Source: Actinomyces mediterranea
Lineage (GTDB): Bacteria; Actinomycetota; Actinomycetes; Actinomycetales; Actinomycetaceae
Reading direction: 5' to 3'
NCBI RefSeq assembly: GCF_900155595.1
Contig: NZ_FTPB01000004.1
Span: 1 to 64,000, forward strand
DNA length: 64,000 nt
Shown: piece after piece, positions 37,275 to 46,942 of the stretch
Layout: each line of letters starts with the position of its first letter
Position numbering within the stretch: the first letter of the stretch is position 1
Notes under the pieces: generated by a model
What the model was told of the DNA's origin: nothing
What the model saw: only the letters and a program-made list of their open reading frames with translations
Database searches by the model: none
Program-made: the position numbers and the translations under genes

Positions 37275-39947
37275 TCACCGCGGTGCGACATCAAGGATCG
37301 CGAGGTCGACGCCACCGCGACGGTCCGACCCCTCCACGTCGACGAGGGCGACGATTCTCCAATCCCCGTCCCCGTCGGGGTCGGCAAGAGTCTGAGTCGC
37401 CAGCCACCACGAACCCTCGAGCCGCTCGGCTTGCTCATCCGTCGCACCCGCAGCCGCCACATCCGCAGCCGAGGGCGACTCGTCGATGACGCACAGAGAG
37501 GCAGACCTCGCCGCCTGATCGATGCCGATCCAGTCGTACTCCGCCCAATACTTCGCCAATGCCCGATCCCAGCGGTCCGCATCCCACCCGGAGGCGGCGT
37601 CCTCGCGCCCCAGAGCCTCTACATCGTCACGGCTCATCAATTCAACACGGTGGAATAGGGCGGAGCGGATCGCCGTGCGGAAGGCGTGCCTATTCGCGCT
37701 GAAAGCCACCGTCCCGTCCTCGTCGGCGCCGAATGCCAACTCGACGCCGATTGCGTCCGCATCCGCCGAGATTTCGCGGCCCTCGGAGAGGGCCTCCCAC
37801 TCGTCGAGCAGCGACGAGTCCACTGCGCGGATCAACGTGCCGAGCCAGTCGATGATTGCCACAACCTCCTGAGTCATCGCCCAGTCCGGGACGATCTGAC
37901 GCATCGCCCGATACGCATCCGTCAAGTACCTCAAAACGACGCCCTCGGAGCGGCAAACGTCGTAGCGGGAAACGAGCTCCGTGAAAGTCATGGCGTTCTC
38001 CACCATCTCGCGCACGACGGACTTCGGAGAGATTTCCAGATCACCGACCCACGGATTCGCCTTGACATAGGTGGTGAAGGCACCGTCGAGCAACTCGCGC
38101 AGGGGTTGGGGCCACGTCACCTCTTCGAGGGCTTCCATCCGCTCGTCGTACTCCATCCCCTGGGCCTTCATTGCCGCGACAGCCTCACCCTTTACCGCTG
38201 AGCGCTGTGCGAAGAGAAGGGGACGCGGATCTTCCAACACCGCCTCGATGACGGAGACGACATCGAGGGCGAAGGACGGGGAGTCCGGATCGAGCAATTC
38301 GAGTGCGGCGAGCGCGAAGGGGGAGAGCGGTTGATTAAGGGCGAACTCGTCGGGCAGGTCCGTCGCGGCGCGCAGACGGGGCAGACCATCGAGGGCGGCA
38401 GCAGCGGAGGAGACGTGTTCGACGACCCCTGCGGCCCTCATCGACGAGTAGATCTCCCCGAGGCGGCGCAGATGAGGATTGACGTCCTGGGTGGGATCAT
38501 CATTGCCGGTCGCGAGCTCCACCAAGTGAGCGCCGGGATCGCGCCCTGCCCGCTCCGCGCCGACAAGCACATTGAGCACCATTGAATGCGTGAGTGCGAA
38601 ACGGCTGCGCAACTGCTCGGGAACCTGTGCGACGAGCCGTTCATACGTGCCCTTCGTCCACGAGATCGTGCCCTCGGCGGGGCCCTTGCGCTTCTTCGAC
38701 TGCTTCTTCTTCAAGCGCTTGAGCTCTCGGGCATCGCGGGCTGCCTCTTCGGCTGCGCTCAGACGTGCGCGCTCGCGGGCCGCGTCGACCTCGTGTTCGG
38801 GTGCGAGGACGCGGACGAAACCGACGGTGTCGAACCCGGCGCGGCCCGCCCTGCCCGCGATCTGGTGGAATTCGCGCGCCGAGAGGTGGCGCATCCTCTC
38901 GCCGTCGAACTTGACGAGGGAGGTAATGAGGACCGTGCGGATCGGCACATTGATGCCAACGCCGAGGGTATCGGTGCCGCAGATGACAGGCAGCAGCCCT
39001 TGCTGGGTGAGACGCTCGACGAGCCTACGGTAGCGGGGCAGCATCCCGGCGTGATGGACGCCGATCCCCTGAGACAGTAAGGATTTCAGCGTCTGGCCGA
39101 AACCGCGGCCGAAGGTGACGGTGGCCAGGATCTTGGTGATCTGCTTCTTCTTATCCGCGTCGATGAGCGCCGCCTTGTCGAAGGACTGCGCTGTGGCGAC
39201 GGCGTCGCGCTGGGCGAAGTGGACGACGTACACGGGCCACCGCCCCTCGGCCAGCAGCCTTTCGACGGTGTCGCCGAGCCGGTCCACGACATAGTCGAAC
39301 TCGAGCGGAACGGGACGCTCGGCGTCATCGACGAGGGCGACATCGCGTCCCGTCCTCTCTTTCCATGCCGCTTCGAATCGGGAGGTGTCGCCGAGTGTGG
39401 CCGACATAGCGACGAATTGCGGGCGCGTGAGCTCAAGGAGCGGCACCTGCCACGCCCAGCCGCGCTGCGGATCGGAGTAGAAGTGGAACTCATCCATGAT
39501 GACCATGTCCGCATCGAGCGCGGGCCCCTCGCGCAGCGATTGATTCGCGAGGATCTCCGCCGTGCAGCAGATGATCGGCGCCAGGGGATTCAACGCGACA
39601 TCCCCGGTGATCATGCCGACATTGTCGGCACCGAATAACGCGACGAGGTCGAAGAACTTCTCCGAGACGAGGGCCTTGAGGGGCGCCGTGTAGTACGAGC
39701 GCCCGCCGCGCGCCATGGACACGAAATGCGCGGCGAGGGCGATCATCGACTTGCCCGATCCGGTGGGGGTCGCGGCGATGACGTGATGGGCGTCGAGCAA
39801 CTCGAGGAAGGCCTCGTCCTGGTGGGGGTAGAGGGGGCGACCCGTGGACTCGGCCCAAGAGGTGAATGCCGTGTAGAGGGCATCCGCGTCGTCGAGGAGT
39901 CCATCGTCCTCGAGGTCGTCGAGCAGTTCGTTGAGGGTCGCCGTCAT
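37275..39947 (-). CDS. DEAD/DEAH-box helicase (DUF3516 type)
   Basis: An 890-residue superfamily 2 helicase. ATPTGSGKS (motif I), MDEFHFY (motif II, DEFH), MSATLGDTSRF (motif III) and HQIAGRAGRAGFD (motif VI) are intact. The C-terminal half contains the Lys-rich KRLKKKQSKKRKG and the actinobacterial DUF3516-like region. It resembles the Ski2/Mtr4 group of RNA helicases, which suggests RNA turnover or ribosome work in the cytoplasm. The ATG at 39947 has GGAAGA upstream. The ATG at 39977 is also in frame, but it lies inside a palindrome that looks regulatory. Confidence 0.88.
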   Translation of the reverse strand: MTATLNELLDDLEDDGLLDDADALYTAFTSWAESTGRPLYPHQDEAFLELLDAHHVIAATPTGSGKSMIALAAHFVSMARGGRSYYTAPLKALVSEKFFDLVALFGADNVGMITGDVALNPLAPIICCTAEILANQSLREGPALDADMVIMDEFHFYSDPQRGWAWQVPLLELTRPQFVAMSATLGDTSRFEAAWKERTGRDVALVDDAERPVPLEFDYVVDRLGDTVERLLAEGRWPVYVVHFAQRDAVATAQSFDKAALIDADKKKQITKILATVTFGRGFGQTLKSLLSQGIGVHHAGMLPRYRRLVERLTQQGLLPVICGTDTLGVGINVPIRTVLITSLVKFDGERMRHLSAREFHQIAGRAGRAGFDTVGFVRVLAPEHEVDAARERARLSAAEEAARDARELKRLKKKQSKKRKGPAEGTISWTKGTYERLVAQVPEQLRSRFALTHSMVLNVLVGAERAGRDPGAHLVELATGNDDPTQDVNPHLRRLGEIYSSMRAAGVVEHVSSAAAALDGLPRLRAATDLPDEFALNQPLSPFALAALELLDPDSPSFALDVVSVIEAVLEDPRPLLFAQRSAVKGEAVAAMKAQGMEYDERMEALEEVTWPQPLRELLDGAFTTYVKANPWVGDLEISPKSVVREMVENAMTFTELVSRYDVCRSEGVVLRYLTDAYRAMRQIVPDWAMTQEVVAIIDWLGTLIRAVDSSLLDEWEALSEGREISADADAIGVELAFGADEDGTVAFSANRHAFRTAIRSALFHRVELMSRDDVEALGREDAASGWDADRWDRALAKYWAEYDWIGIDQAARSASLCVIDESPSAADVAAAGATDEQAERLEGSWWLATQTLADPDGDGDWRIVALVDVEGSDRRGGVDLAILDVAPR

Positions 39948-39968
39948 GGGATCATTCTTCCAGACGAG

Positions 39969-39989
39969 GACGGTCATGTACTGACCGTC
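39969..39989. promoter_or_regulatory. 21-base palindrome between helicase and AGCS transporter genes
   Basis: GACGGTCA (39969-39976), spacer TGTAC, TGACCGTC (39982-39989) is a perfect 8-base inverted repeat in the 154-base divergent gap. It is a candidate operator for either gene; no regulator can be named. Confidence 0.45.
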
Positions 39990-40101
39990 TGATCCGTCAC
40001 GGCATCCGACTATGGCATCCTTTTCGACGTCGATCCGATCAATGAACCCTTTCGGGGGACAATGCCCGCCGACCTGGGGCGTCTAGAGGAGGGAACGCGA
40101 C

Positions 40102-41571
40102 ATGGATAACCTCGCGACCGGTATCTTGGCCATCGCCGACTGGATCACCCTGCACATCACCGTCTGGGTCCTCGTCGGCACGGGCCTGTTCCTCACCATC
40201 GTGTCGAGGGGAGTGCAAGTGCGCCGCTTCCCCGACATGATCCGAGCGGTCACGGGATCGCGGCGCGGCGCCGAGGGCGGCATCTCCTCTTTCCAGGCGT
40301 TCACCATCTCGCTGGCAGCGCGCGTCGGAGTCGGCAATATCTTCGGAGTCGCGGCGGCCCTGCTCATGGGCGGCCCGGGAGCGATCTTCTGGATGTGGAT
40401 CGTTGCCCTCGTCGGAATGGCGACAGCATTCTTCGAGGCGACTCTCGCGCAGATGTTCAAGGTCCGCGCCGATGATGGGACCTTCCGCGGAGGCCCCGCC
40501 TACTACATCTCACTCGGCATGAAGAACAGGGTCCTCGCCTCCATCTTCGCAATCATCACGGTCATCACCTGCGCATTCGTCATCACCTCGGTGCAGTCGA
40601 ATGCTATTGCGAGCACCCTCTTGTCGGCTTTGGGGGACACCGGCGCCAGCCCCGTGGAGGGAATGGGCGGGCTCAGCGCCGCTCAACTCGTCATCACTGC
40701 GCTGCTCTTCGTGTTCTCCGCAATGGTGATCTTCGGCGGGATCCGCACGGTCGCCCGCGTCACCGAATGGATGGCCCCGATCATGGCGACGATCTACATC
40801 ATCATGGTTGCGATCACCATCGCCATGAACATCTCCGCGTTCGGGTCGGTCCTCGTGCAGATCATCGATTCGGCCTTCGCACCCGAACCCGTCGTCGGCG
40901 GGCTGGGCGGAGGAATCTTCGCGGCGCTCATCAATGGCACCAAGCGCGGTCTGTTTTCCAACGAGGCGGGCCAGGGCACCGCGCCCAATGCTGCGGCGAC
41001 TGCGACCGTGTCGCACCCGGTGCGCCAGGGCCTCATCCAGTCGCTCGGCGTCTTCATCGACACCGTCGTCGTGTGCACCGCGACCGCCTTCGTAATCCTT
41101 ATCGCCGGCCCTAACGTGTGGGGGAATGAGGGCGCGAATCCTGCGAATCTCACCAGTCTCGCCGTTGCCAGCGAGCTGGGAGCCTGGACGATCCTGCCGA
41201 TGGCGATCCTCATCTTCGTGCTCGCCTACTCGTCGATCATCGCCGCCTACGTGTACTCCGAGACGAATATGACCTTCGTGACGAACTCGAGGTGGGCGAC
41301 GTGGATGGTGCGCATCATCTCGGTCGCCTCCGTGGTGCTCGGTGCCCTCGCGTCCCTCGACCTCGTGTGGAATACCGTCGATATCGCGATGGCGGTGATG
41401 ACGGTGACGAACCTCGTCGCATTGCTGTGGCTGTCGAAGTGGGGACTGGGGGCGCTGCGCGACTACGAGAAGCAGCGGAGCGAAGGGATCGACTCGCCGG
41501 TCTTCGTCGGTGTGAGCAACCCGCTTCTTCCGGGGGATGTTCCAACGGATTCGTGGACCGGCCGGGACTGA
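40102..41571 (+). CDS. Sodium:alanine/glycine symporter (AGCS family)
   Basis: A 489-residue membrane protein with about ten to eleven segments. It carries the AGCS signatures SFQAFTISLAARVGVGNIFG near residue 62 and FSNEAGQGTAPNAAA near residue 290. The protein should import alanine or glycine with sodium. GAGGAGGGAAC precedes the ATG. A GntR-type site follows downstream, before the next gene. Taken with the AspT-type transporter at 5.2-6.8 kb, this is the second alanine-related carrier in the window. Confidence 0.9.
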   Translation: MDNLATGILAIADWITLHITVWVLVGTGLFLTIVSRGVQVRRFPDMIRAVTGSRRGAEGGISSFQAFTISLAARVGVGNIFGVAAALLMGGPGAIFWMWIVALVGMATAFFEATLAQMFKVRADDGTFRGGPAYYISLGMKNRVLASIFAIITVITCAFVITSVQSNAIASTLLSALGDTGASPVEGMGGLSAAQLVITALLFVFSAMVIFGGIRTVARVTEWMAPIMATIYIIMVAITIAMNISAFGSVLVQIIDSAFAPEPVVGGLGGGIFAALINGTKRGLFSNEAGQGTAPNAAATATVSHPVRQGLIQSLGVFIDTVVVCTATAFVILIAGPNVWGNEGANPANLTSLAVASELGAWTILPMAILIFVLAYSSIIAAYVYSETNMTFVTNSRWATWMVRIISVASVVLGALASLDLVWNTVDIAMAVMTVTNLVALLWLSKWGLGALRDYEKQRSEGIDSPVFVGVSNPLLPGDVPTDSWTGRD

Positions 41572-41601
41572 GGGCTCAATCGCGGGCATCATCCTCGCTA
41601 T

Positions 41602-41612
41602 TTGTCTGACAA
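41602..41612 (+). promoter_or_regulatory. GntR/FadR-type operator-like palindrome
   Basis: TTGTCTGACAA is a perfect palindrome around its central base and fits TNGTNNNACNA of FadR-subfamily GntR regulators. It lies 62 bases before a FAH-family gene and shares nine of eleven bases with the sites upstream of the sialidase. Confidence 0.5.
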
Positions 41613-41673
41613 TTTGTCGCGGGGAGGGCGATTTTCGTGGACTGGACCACAGTGACGAACTACCCTTACTCCC

Positions 41674-42450
41674 ATGAGAATTGTTCGCTTTTCCGATGGT
41701 GAATCCCCTCGTTACGGGGCCCTCGAAGACGGCTCGACCCGCATCGTCGTCCTCAAGGGCGACCCCCTCTTCAACGAGGTCGAACCCGATGGGCGCATCG
41801 TTGAACTCGATGACGTCAGACTTCTGTCCCCGGTCATCCCCCGGTCGAAGGTCATCGGCATCGGCACGAACTTCGGAGACGAGGTCCGCGCCCCGGGCAG
41901 CCCCGAGCCCGAGACGATGCCGCCGATCTTCCTCAAGGCGAACACATCCGTCATTGGCCCCGACGACCCGATCGTCCTGCCCAGTTGGAGCGATGACGTC
42001 ATCTACGAGGGCGAACTCGCAGTCGTCATCAAGTCCCTCGCCAAAGACGTCCCCCCAGACGAGGTCGACGACGTCGTCCTCGGCTACACGCTGTGCAATG
42101 ACGTGACGGCGCGTTCGGCCATGGACGGCGGCCCATGGGATAAGGCGAAGAGCTTCGACACGGCCTGTCCGCTCGGACCGTGGATCGTTGTCGACCCGGA
42201 TCTGAACGTCCACAACCTCACGATCCGCGGCACGATCAACGACGAGCAGGAGACCAGCGGATCGACTGCGTACATGCTGCACACCGTCCCAGAACTCGTC
42301 GCCTATTGCTCGACCCTGTTCACACTGCTCCCCGGCGACGTCATTACCACCGGGTGCCCCGGCGTCTTCGGAGAGCTCCACGAGGGCGACACAGTCTCCT
42401 TCGAAATCCCCGAGATCGGACGGCTCACCAACCCGGTCGTTCGCAGGTAA
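41674..42450 (+). CDS. Fumarylacetoacetate hydrolase-family enzyme
   Basis: A 258-residue FAH-fold enzyme. KVIGIGTNFGDE, PPIFLKANTSVIG, YEGELAVVI with the metal-binding Glu pair, GYTLCNDVTARS and the C-terminal GDVITTGCPGVFG are all family signatures. Members cleave or decarboxylate acylpyruvates and related diketo acids; the substrate here cannot be read. No ribosome site is seen. TACCCT (41661-41666) lies seven bases before the ATG, so translation is probably leaderless. A GntR-type palindrome lies upstream. Confidence 0.85.
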   Translation: MRIVRFSDGESPRYGALEDGSTRIVVLKGDPLFNEVEPDGRIVELDDVRLLSPVIPRSKVIGIGTNFGDEVRAPGSPEPETMPPIFLKANTSVIGPDDPIVLPSWSDDVIYEGELAVVIKSLAKDVPPDEVDDVVLGYTLCNDVTARSAMDGGPWDKAKSFDTACPLGPWIVVDPDLNVHNLTIRGTINDEQETSGSTAYMLHTVPELVAYCSTLFTLLPGDVITTGCPGVFGELHEGDTVSFEIPEIGRLTNPVVRR

Positions 42451-42499
42451 CATCGCATCAGCCCGACAGGGTCGGGAATGCGTGCGTCAAAGGAGAACA

Positions 42500-43978
42500 A
42501 TGTCATCGGTACAAGAGCCGGGGCAGTCCGCAGACTCCGCCCTGGCAGTGGAAATGGCGGGACTCGACGTTATCCCCGAGTCCGACCGCAAGGGCAAGCC
42601 CTCCGACTTGTTCATGCCGTGGTTCGCGGCGAATATCTCCGTCCTCGGCATCTCCTGGGGCTCGTGGGTCCTCGGGTTCGGAATCTCATTCATCCAAGCG
42701 GTCGTCGTCTCCGTCATCGGTGTGACGCTGTCGTTCCTCGTCTGCGGCCTCATCGCCATCGCGGGAAAGCGCGGCTCCGCACCAACACTCGTTCTGTCCC
42801 GAGCGGCATTCGGATACAACGGCAATAGGGTGTCGGCGTTCATCTCGTGGATCCTCACTGTCGGATGGGAGACCTTCTTGTGCGTCATGGCCGTTCAGGC
42901 GAGCGCCACTGTCATGACGGCACTGGGCTTCACCAACCATCTGGCGGCCCAGGTCATTGCCCTGGTCCTCGTGGTCGCCCTCGCCGCGGGGTCCGGGATC
43001 CTCGGATTCGACATGATCATGAGGGTTCAAACGTGGATCACGTGGGCGACGGCGGTCCTCACGATCATTTACCTGATTCTCGCCTCCCCGACCATCGACA
43101 TGCACGCCGTCCTGTCTGCGCCCGCGGGCCCGATCACCGCAGTCCTCGGCGCGGGGTGCATGCTCCTCGTCGGATTCGGATTCGGGTGGATCAATGCGGC
43201 CGCCGACTACTCGCGGTATTTGCCGCGCAAGGCCTCCACCCCCGGCGTCGTCGGCTGGACGACTATCGGCGCAGCACTGCCGACCGTCGTCCTCGTCTTC
43301 TTCGGCCTGCTCATCGTTGGGTCCAACCCCGAGATGTCGGATGCGATCTCCTCCGACCCGATCGGCGCCCTGACAACGATCCTGCCGACATGGTTCCTCA
43401 TCCCCTTCGCTCTCGTCGCAATCCTCGGACTCATCGGAGGGATCGTCATGGACATCTACTCCTCCGGACTGTCACTCCTGGCTACCGGGCTCCCCGTCAC
43501 CCGCCCAGTCGCAACTGCCCTCGACGGCACCATCATGCTCATCGGCACGGTCATCGTAGTGTTCTTCTCCGACTCCTTCTTCGCGCCGTTTCAGGGATTC
43601 TTGACCACGCTCGGCGTCGTTATCTCCGCGTGGGGCGGCGTCATGCTCGCCGATATCGCCCTGCGCAAGAAGGACTACGATGAGCCCTCACTCTTCGTCC
43701 CTGACGGCCTGTACGGGTCCGTCAACTGGGGTGCCGTCGCGAGCCTCGTCGTCGGCGCGGTCATCGGGTGGGGCTTCGTCGTCAACTCCGCGGCCGACTG
43801 GCTCAGCTGGCAGGGATATCTACTCGGCCCGCTCGGAGGTCGCGACGGCGCGTGGGCGTTCGCAAATATCGGTGTCCTGCTCGCCCTCATCGTCGGCTTC
43901 ATCGGGTACTGGCTGAGTTCCGCCCGCCGCGTCCGCGCGCAGGAGGAACACGAGCCGCGGCCCTTCGGACAGATCTGA
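42500..43978 (+). CDS. NCS1-family nucleobase permease
   Basis: A 492-residue membrane protein with about twelve segments, of the cytosine/purine/uracil/allantoin permease family. FAANISVLGISWGSWVLGFG near residue 43 and GFGWINAAADYSRYLPRKAS near residue 230 are typical. It should bring in a nucleobase or related compound. AAGGAGA precedes the ATG at 42500. The purine nucleoside phosphorylase gene follows one base after its stop, so the pair probably serves purine salvage. Confidence 0.88.
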   Translation: MSSVQEPGQSADSALAVEMAGLDVIPESDRKGKPSDLFMPWFAANISVLGISWGSWVLGFGISFIQAVVVSVIGVTLSFLVCGLIAIAGKRGSAPTLVLSRAAFGYNGNRVSAFISWILTVGWETFLCVMAVQASATVMTALGFTNHLAAQVIALVLVVALAAGSGILGFDMIMRVQTWITWATAVLTIIYLILASPTIDMHAVLSAPAGPITAVLGAGCMLLVGFGFGWINAAADYSRYLPRKASTPGVVGWTTIGAALPTVVLVFFGLLIVGSNPEMSDAISSDPIGALTTILPTWFLIPFALVAILGLIGGIVMDIYSSGLSLLATGLPVTRPVATALDGTIMLIGTVIVVFFSDSFFAPFQGFLTTLGVVISAWGGVMLADIALRKKDYDEPSLFVPDGLYGSVNWGAVASLVVGAVIGWGFVVNSAADWLSWQGYLLGPLGGRDGAWAFANIGVLLALIVGFIGYWLSSARRVRAQEEHEPRPFGQI

Positions 43979-43979
43979 C

Positions 43980-44792
43980 ATGAGTGTCGACCCCCGCTTC
44001 ACCAGCGTACTCATCGACGCCGACGCGACAGCAGGAGCCGGGCTCATCGCCGAGGCGACGGGAGCGGACCACCACGATGCACTCGTCGTCCTCGGCTCTG
44101 GCCTAGCCGATGTGCTCGCCGACTCTCAGACGTGGGAGGCACCCACCGCGGTCCTCGCCCTCTCCGACCTGCCGGGCGTCCTCGCCCCCGTCGCCGACGG
44201 ACACGTCGACGAATTGCGCTCCTACGAGGTCGCAGGATCGCACGTCCTCGTCGCACTGGGACGCACCCACCTGTACGAGGGAGTCGCCCCGATGCAGGTG
44301 ACAGCCCTCGCCCGCACTGCGGTCGCAGCCGGGATCGGGCGGGCCGTGCTGTGCAATGCGAACGGGTGCCTGCGCGACTGGACGCTCGGGGACGTCATGG
44401 TGATCCGCGATCACCTCAACTTCTCGGGCTCCTCGCCCTTCACCGGGACGCTCTTCTGCGATGTCTCCGGCACCTGGGACGCGGACTTGTCGCGCCTCCT
44501 CGAGGGCGTCTGCGAGCGCTCCGGCACCTATGCGATCCTGCGAGGACCCGAATACCAGACCATGGCGGAGACCCGCTGGCTCGCCTCCAGCGGAGTCGAC
44601 TGCGTCGGAATGTCGACCGTCATGGAGGCGATCACCCTGCACGCGCTGGGCGTGCGGGTGGCGGGCATGAGCGTCGTCTCCGACCTGTCCTTCGCCGACG
44701 CGCCGACCGATCCTACTGCGGTCGTCGAGGCGGCGGCCCGAGCGGGACAGAGGGTGTGCGAAGGCATCGAGGCGGTGCTCACCGCGCCGTAA
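43980..44792 (+). CDS. Purine nucleoside phosphorylase (class II, PunA type)
   Basis: A 270-residue enzyme that cleaves purine nucleosides with phosphate. VLGSGLADVL near residue 36, the His-loop GRTHLYEG near residue 98, LCNANGCL, and AILRGPEYQTMAETRW with the purine-site glutamate are as in trimeric PNPs. CVGMSTVMEAI carries the ribose-binding methionine. It is coupled to the NCS1 permease gene. Length is normal for the family. Confidence 0.92.
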   Translation: MSVDPRFTSVLIDADATAGAGLIAEATGADHHDALVVLGSGLADVLADSQTWEAPTAVLALSDLPGVLAPVADGHVDELRSYEVAGSHVLVALGRTHLYEGVAPMQVTALARTAVAAGIGRAVLCNANGCLRDWTLGDVMVIRDHLNFSGSSPFTGTLFCDVSGTWDADLSRLLEGVCERSGTYAILRGPEYQTMAETRWLASSGVDCVGMSTVMEAITLHALGVRVAGMSVVSDLSFADAPTDPTAVVEAAARAGQRVCEGIEAVLTAP

Positions 44793-44847
44793 CCGGGGGG
44801 TGGGTGCGTGCGAGCGCCTGCGCGAAGACGAGTAGAATCGGGGCATC

Positions 44848-46353
44848 ATGAGTGAAACGACTGCTTCGGGCGCCGACGTGCGCGTACGCTTCTGCCCCTC
44901 GCCGACCGGCACCCCCCACGTGGGAATGGTCCGCACATGCCTGTTCAACTGGGCGTATGCGCGCCACACGGGCGGCACCTTCGTCTTCCGCATCGAAGAC
45001 ACCGACGCTGCGCGCGACTCCCAGGAGTCTTTCAACCAGATTATCGATTCCCTCGCGTGGCTCGGCCTCGACTGGGACGAGGGCGTCGGCAAAGGGGGGC
45101 CCCACGGTCCCTACCGCCAGTCCGAGCGCATGGAGATCTACGCCGATGTCGCAGCCCGACTCCTCCAAGCGGGATTCGCCTACGAGTCCTACTCCACCCC
45201 GGAAGAGGTAGAGGCGCGCCACCGCGCCAGGGGCGAGGACCCCAAGCTCGGCTACGACGGCTACGACCGCGACCTCAGCGAAGAGCAGATCGCCGCGTAC
45301 AAAGCCGAGGGGCGCCGTCCCGTACTGCGCATCCGCATGCCCGACGAGGACATCACCTTCACCGACCTGATCCGCGGGGAGATCACCTTCAAAGCGGGCT
45401 CAGTTCCCGACTACGTGATCGTCCGCGCGAACGGGCACCCGCTGTACACCCTCGTCAACCCGATCGACGACGCGCTCATGGAGATCACGCACGTGTTGCG
45501 CGGCGAGGACCTGCTGTCCTCAACGCCTCGACAGATCGTCTTGTACCGCGCCCTCGAAGCGATCGGAGTCGCGAAATTCATGCCCCGCTTCGGCCACCTG
45601 CCCTATGTCATGGGGGAGGGGAATAAGAAGCTCTCCAAGCGTGACCCCGAGTCGAACCTCCTGCTCCACCGCGAGGCGGGCATGATCCCCGAGGGGCTCA
45701 ATAACTACCTCGCCCTGCTCGGATGGTCGATCGGCCCCGACCGCGACATCTTCTCCATGAGTGAACTCGCCGAGGCTTTCGACATCTCCGAGGTGAACCC
45801 GAACCCGGCGCGCTTCGACCAGAAGAAGTGCATCGCGATCAACGCCGAGCAGATCCGCATGCTCGACGGCGACGACTTTCGCAGGCGTCTCGTTCCCTTC
45901 CTCCACCGCGACGGACTCGTCTTGGCGGACTCCTACGAGGAACTGACCGAACATGAGCGCACCGTTCTTGACGCCGCGGCGCCGCTGGCGCAGACGCGCA
46001 TACAGCTGCTCGGGGAGTCGGGGCCGCTTATGCGCTTCCTCTTCGTCGCAGCCGAGGGCATCTTCTATGAGGACAAGGCACTGTCCAAGCTGAAGGATTC
46101 GGCGTCCGACGTGTTGCGAGCAGCGTCGCGGGTCGTCTCCGAGTTGGAGGACTTCACTCCGACCTCGATCAAGGCAGCACTCGATGTCGCCCTCGTCGAG
46201 GAGATGGGCATCAAGCCGCGCTTCGCATTCGGACCGCTCTTCGTCGCGATGACGGGGTCGAATGTGTCGCTCCCCGTCGTCGATTCCATGGCGATCCTTG
46301 GCCGCGACGAGGTTCTCACCCGCATCGGCAGACTGGCCGCCAGGATCGGCTGA
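44848..46353 (+). CDS. gltX: Glutamyl-tRNA synthetase
   Basis: A 501-residue class I synthetase. The HIGH-type motif is [10 protein letters not shown] near residue 22, and the KMSKS-type motif is KLSKRDPE near residue 267. It may also charge tRNA-Gln as a first step to Gln-tRNA through GatCAB (known for most actinobacteria). TAGAAT at 44833-44838 lies close to the ATG with no ribosome site, suggesting a leaderless mRNA. One tRNA-Gln and two tRNA-Glu genes follow. Confidence 0.96.
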   Translation: MSETTASGADVRVRFCPSPTGTPHVGMVRTCLFNWAYARHTGGTFVFRIEDTDAARDSQESFNQIIDSLAWLGLDWDEGVGKGGPHGPYRQSERMEIYADVAARLLQAGFAYESYSTPEEVEARHRARGEDPKLGYDGYDRDLSEEQIAAYKAEGRRPVLRIRMPDEDITFTDLIRGEITFKAGSVPDYVIVRANGHPLYTLVNPIDDALMEITHVLRGEDLLSSTPRQIVLYRALEAIGVAKFMPRFGHLPYVMGEGNKKLSKRDPESNLLLHREAGMIPEGLNNYLALLGWSIGPDRDIFSMSELAEAFDISEVNPNPARFDQKKCIAINAEQIRMLDGDDFRRRLVPFLHRDGLVLADSYEELTEHERTVLDAAAPLAQTRIQLLGESGPLMRFLFVAAEGIFYEDKALSKLKDSASDVLRAASRVVSELEDFTPTSIKAALDVALVEEMGIKPRFAFGPLFVAMTGSNVSLPVVDSMAILGRDEVLTRIGRLAARIG

Positions 46354-46472
46354 GGGATCGTGAAGATCCTGCTAGTGAGTGGTGCCACGCCGCTCAAATT
46401 TGGCATCTGGGCGGCGCTGGGCTAGTCTTTTCTTTCGTCGCCGCGACTCGACGGAGTCGATGGTGAACCCCT

Positions 46473-46544
46473 TGGGGTATGGTGTAATTGGCAACACAGC
46501 TGATTCTGGTTCAGCCATTCTAGGTTCGAGTCCTGGTACCCCAG
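46473..46544 (+). tRNA. tRNA-Gln (CUG)
   Basis: A 72-base cloverleaf. The acceptor arms TGGGGTA and TACCCCA are perfect, the anticodon stem GCTGA/TCAGC carries CTG at 46506-46508, and the T-arm contains GGTTCGAGTCC. CCA is not encoded. Confidence 0.93.
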
Positions 46545-46570
46545 CGACAAGAGCTTCGGCTCTTGCTCAG

Positions 46571-46646
46571 GCCCCCATCGTCTAGCGGCCTAGGACGACG
46601 CCCTCTCACGGCGTTAACACCGGTTCAAATCCGGTTGGGGGTACCA
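46571..46646 (+). tRNA. tRNA-Glu (CUC), copy 1
   Basis: The acceptor arms GCCCCCA and TGGGGGT, the anticodon stem ACGCC/GGCGT with CTC, and the T-arm GGTTCAAATCC form a full cloverleaf. Discriminator A and an encoded CCA close it. Confidence 0.94.
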
Positions 46647-46686
46647 CTCCGGATCATCATTCGGGTGATGCTCATTCGAGCATGAG

Positions 46687-46759
46687 GCCCCCATCGTCTA
46701 GCGGCCTAGGACGACGCCCTCTCACGGCGTTAACACCGGTTCAAATCCGGTTGGGGGTA
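46687..46759 (+). tRNA. tRNA-Glu (CUC), copy 2
   Basis: The 73-base body is identical to copy 1, 116 bases downstream, but without encoded CCA. It is a tandem duplicate in the same transcript, just before a hairpin terminator. Confidence 0.94.
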
Positions 46760-46767
46760 CGAAGAGA

Positions 46768-46793
46768 GCGGAGGCGCCTACGGACGCCTCCGC
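46768..46793 (+). terminator. Terminator of the tRNA group
   Basis: GCGGAGGCG and CGCCTCCGC (9 bp, loop 8), followed by TT, nine bases after the second tRNA-Glu. Confidence 0.75.
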
Positions 46794-46942
46794 TTCATCA
46801 TGAATTCGCTGTGCGAACTGATGGTAACAAGTCGATACGACCTTGCCAACTGTCGCCTGTCGTCGAAGCCGACCTGCGAAAACGAAGAGTCATCGGTGTG
46901 GTGTGCCCGAGTTGTTGCTAGATCGACGCTCGAAACGAAGAC

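Noticed and set aside
40510-42453. A 647-codon open frame on the minus strand
   Set aside because: It is opposite the AGCS transporter and FAH genes, is rich in Asp/His/Arg and has no family motif; it is a GC-driven shadow.
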